64,000 nt of DNA, from positions 62,001-126,000 of the forward strand of contig JAXHOJ010000042.1 of NCBI GenBank assembly GCA_034519525.1. Direction: 5' to 3'. Position numbers and translations under genes: made by a program. Shown in pieces: positions 63,981 to 64,000 of the stretch. The notes under the pieces are model-generated. The model saw only the letters and a list, made by a program, of their open reading frames with translations, was not told where the DNA came from and did no database searches. This DNA is from Gemmobacter sp034519525. GTDB taxonomy: Bacteria; Pseudomonadota; Alphaproteobacteria; Rhodobacterales; Rhodobacteraceae. The first letter of the stretch is position 1. Every line of letters starts with the position of its first letter.

Positions 63981-64000
63981 GGTCTTCCTCCCTTTGCGCC

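Overview
The window is high-G+C DNA from a facultatively chemolithotrophic alphaproteobacterium. Gene content and gene order (hup/hyp order as in Rhodobacter, soxRS divergent from soxVWXYZABCDEFGH as in Paracoccus, a cbbF-cbbA type pair, cydDC) point to Rhodobacteraceae; the genus cannot be fixed from the sequence. No rRNA, tRNA, IS element, prophage or CRISPR array was seen.

Layout. (1) 0-10.2 kb: hydrogenase regulation and maturation. The sensor kinase hupT leaves the window on the minus strand; facing away from it is a tightly overlapping run hupD-F-G-H-J-K-hypA-B-hupR-hypC-D-E. The structural genes hupSLC are not between hupT and hupD. (2) 10.2-13.4 kb: an orphan RTX-repeat protein and a PepSY / response regulator / histidine kinase operon. 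(3) 13.4-18.7 kb: a ugpBAEC glycerol-3-phosphate-type ABC operon that ends in an endonuclease/exonuclease/phosphatase-fold protein where ugpQ is often found. (4) 18.8-20.9 kb: class II aldolase and fructose-bisphosphatase. (5) 21.2-27.0 kb: BMP-type nucleoside or nucleobase ABC transporter with a cytosine-deaminase-like amidohydrolase. (6) 27.5-44.1 kb: the most original part, a long co-directional catabolic cluster divergent from a BetI-like TetR repressor: class III aminotransferase, two carotenoid-desaturase-like FAD oxidoreductases, a GcvT-like protein, two Rieske oxygenases, a polyamine-type ABC transporter, a DMSP-lyase-like cupin, an amidohydrolase, a VOC protein and a SAM methyltransferase. 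(7) 44.2-59.5 kb: a complete sox thiosulfate-oxidation locus (soxVWXYZABCDEFGH minus, soxS and soxR plus), bracketed by two YeeE/YedE sulfur transporters. (8) 59.5-62.8 kb: cydDC. (9) 63.0-64.0 kb: a sugar-type periplasmic binding protein at the edge.

Together the genes suggest an organism that can use H2 and thiosulfate as electron donors, may fix CO2, and scavenges phosphoglycerol compounds, nucleobases and probably a methylated amine, betaine or other onium compound. In the last case the gene set would allow import (Pot-like ABC), oxidative demethylation (Rieske), one-carbon transfer to folate (GcvT-like) and further oxidation or transamination. The substrate is inference.

Quality warning. 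More than 40 apparent single- or double-base frameshifts break conserved genes at 1.8-3.3, 8.9, 17.6-17.8, 33.3-42.5 and 44.8-62.7 kb, while 9-17 and 18-33 kb are clean. Correct protein sequence resumes in another frame each time and active-site motifs survive, so sequencing or assembly error is more likely than gene decay. Such genes are given as one CDS with the shifts noted.
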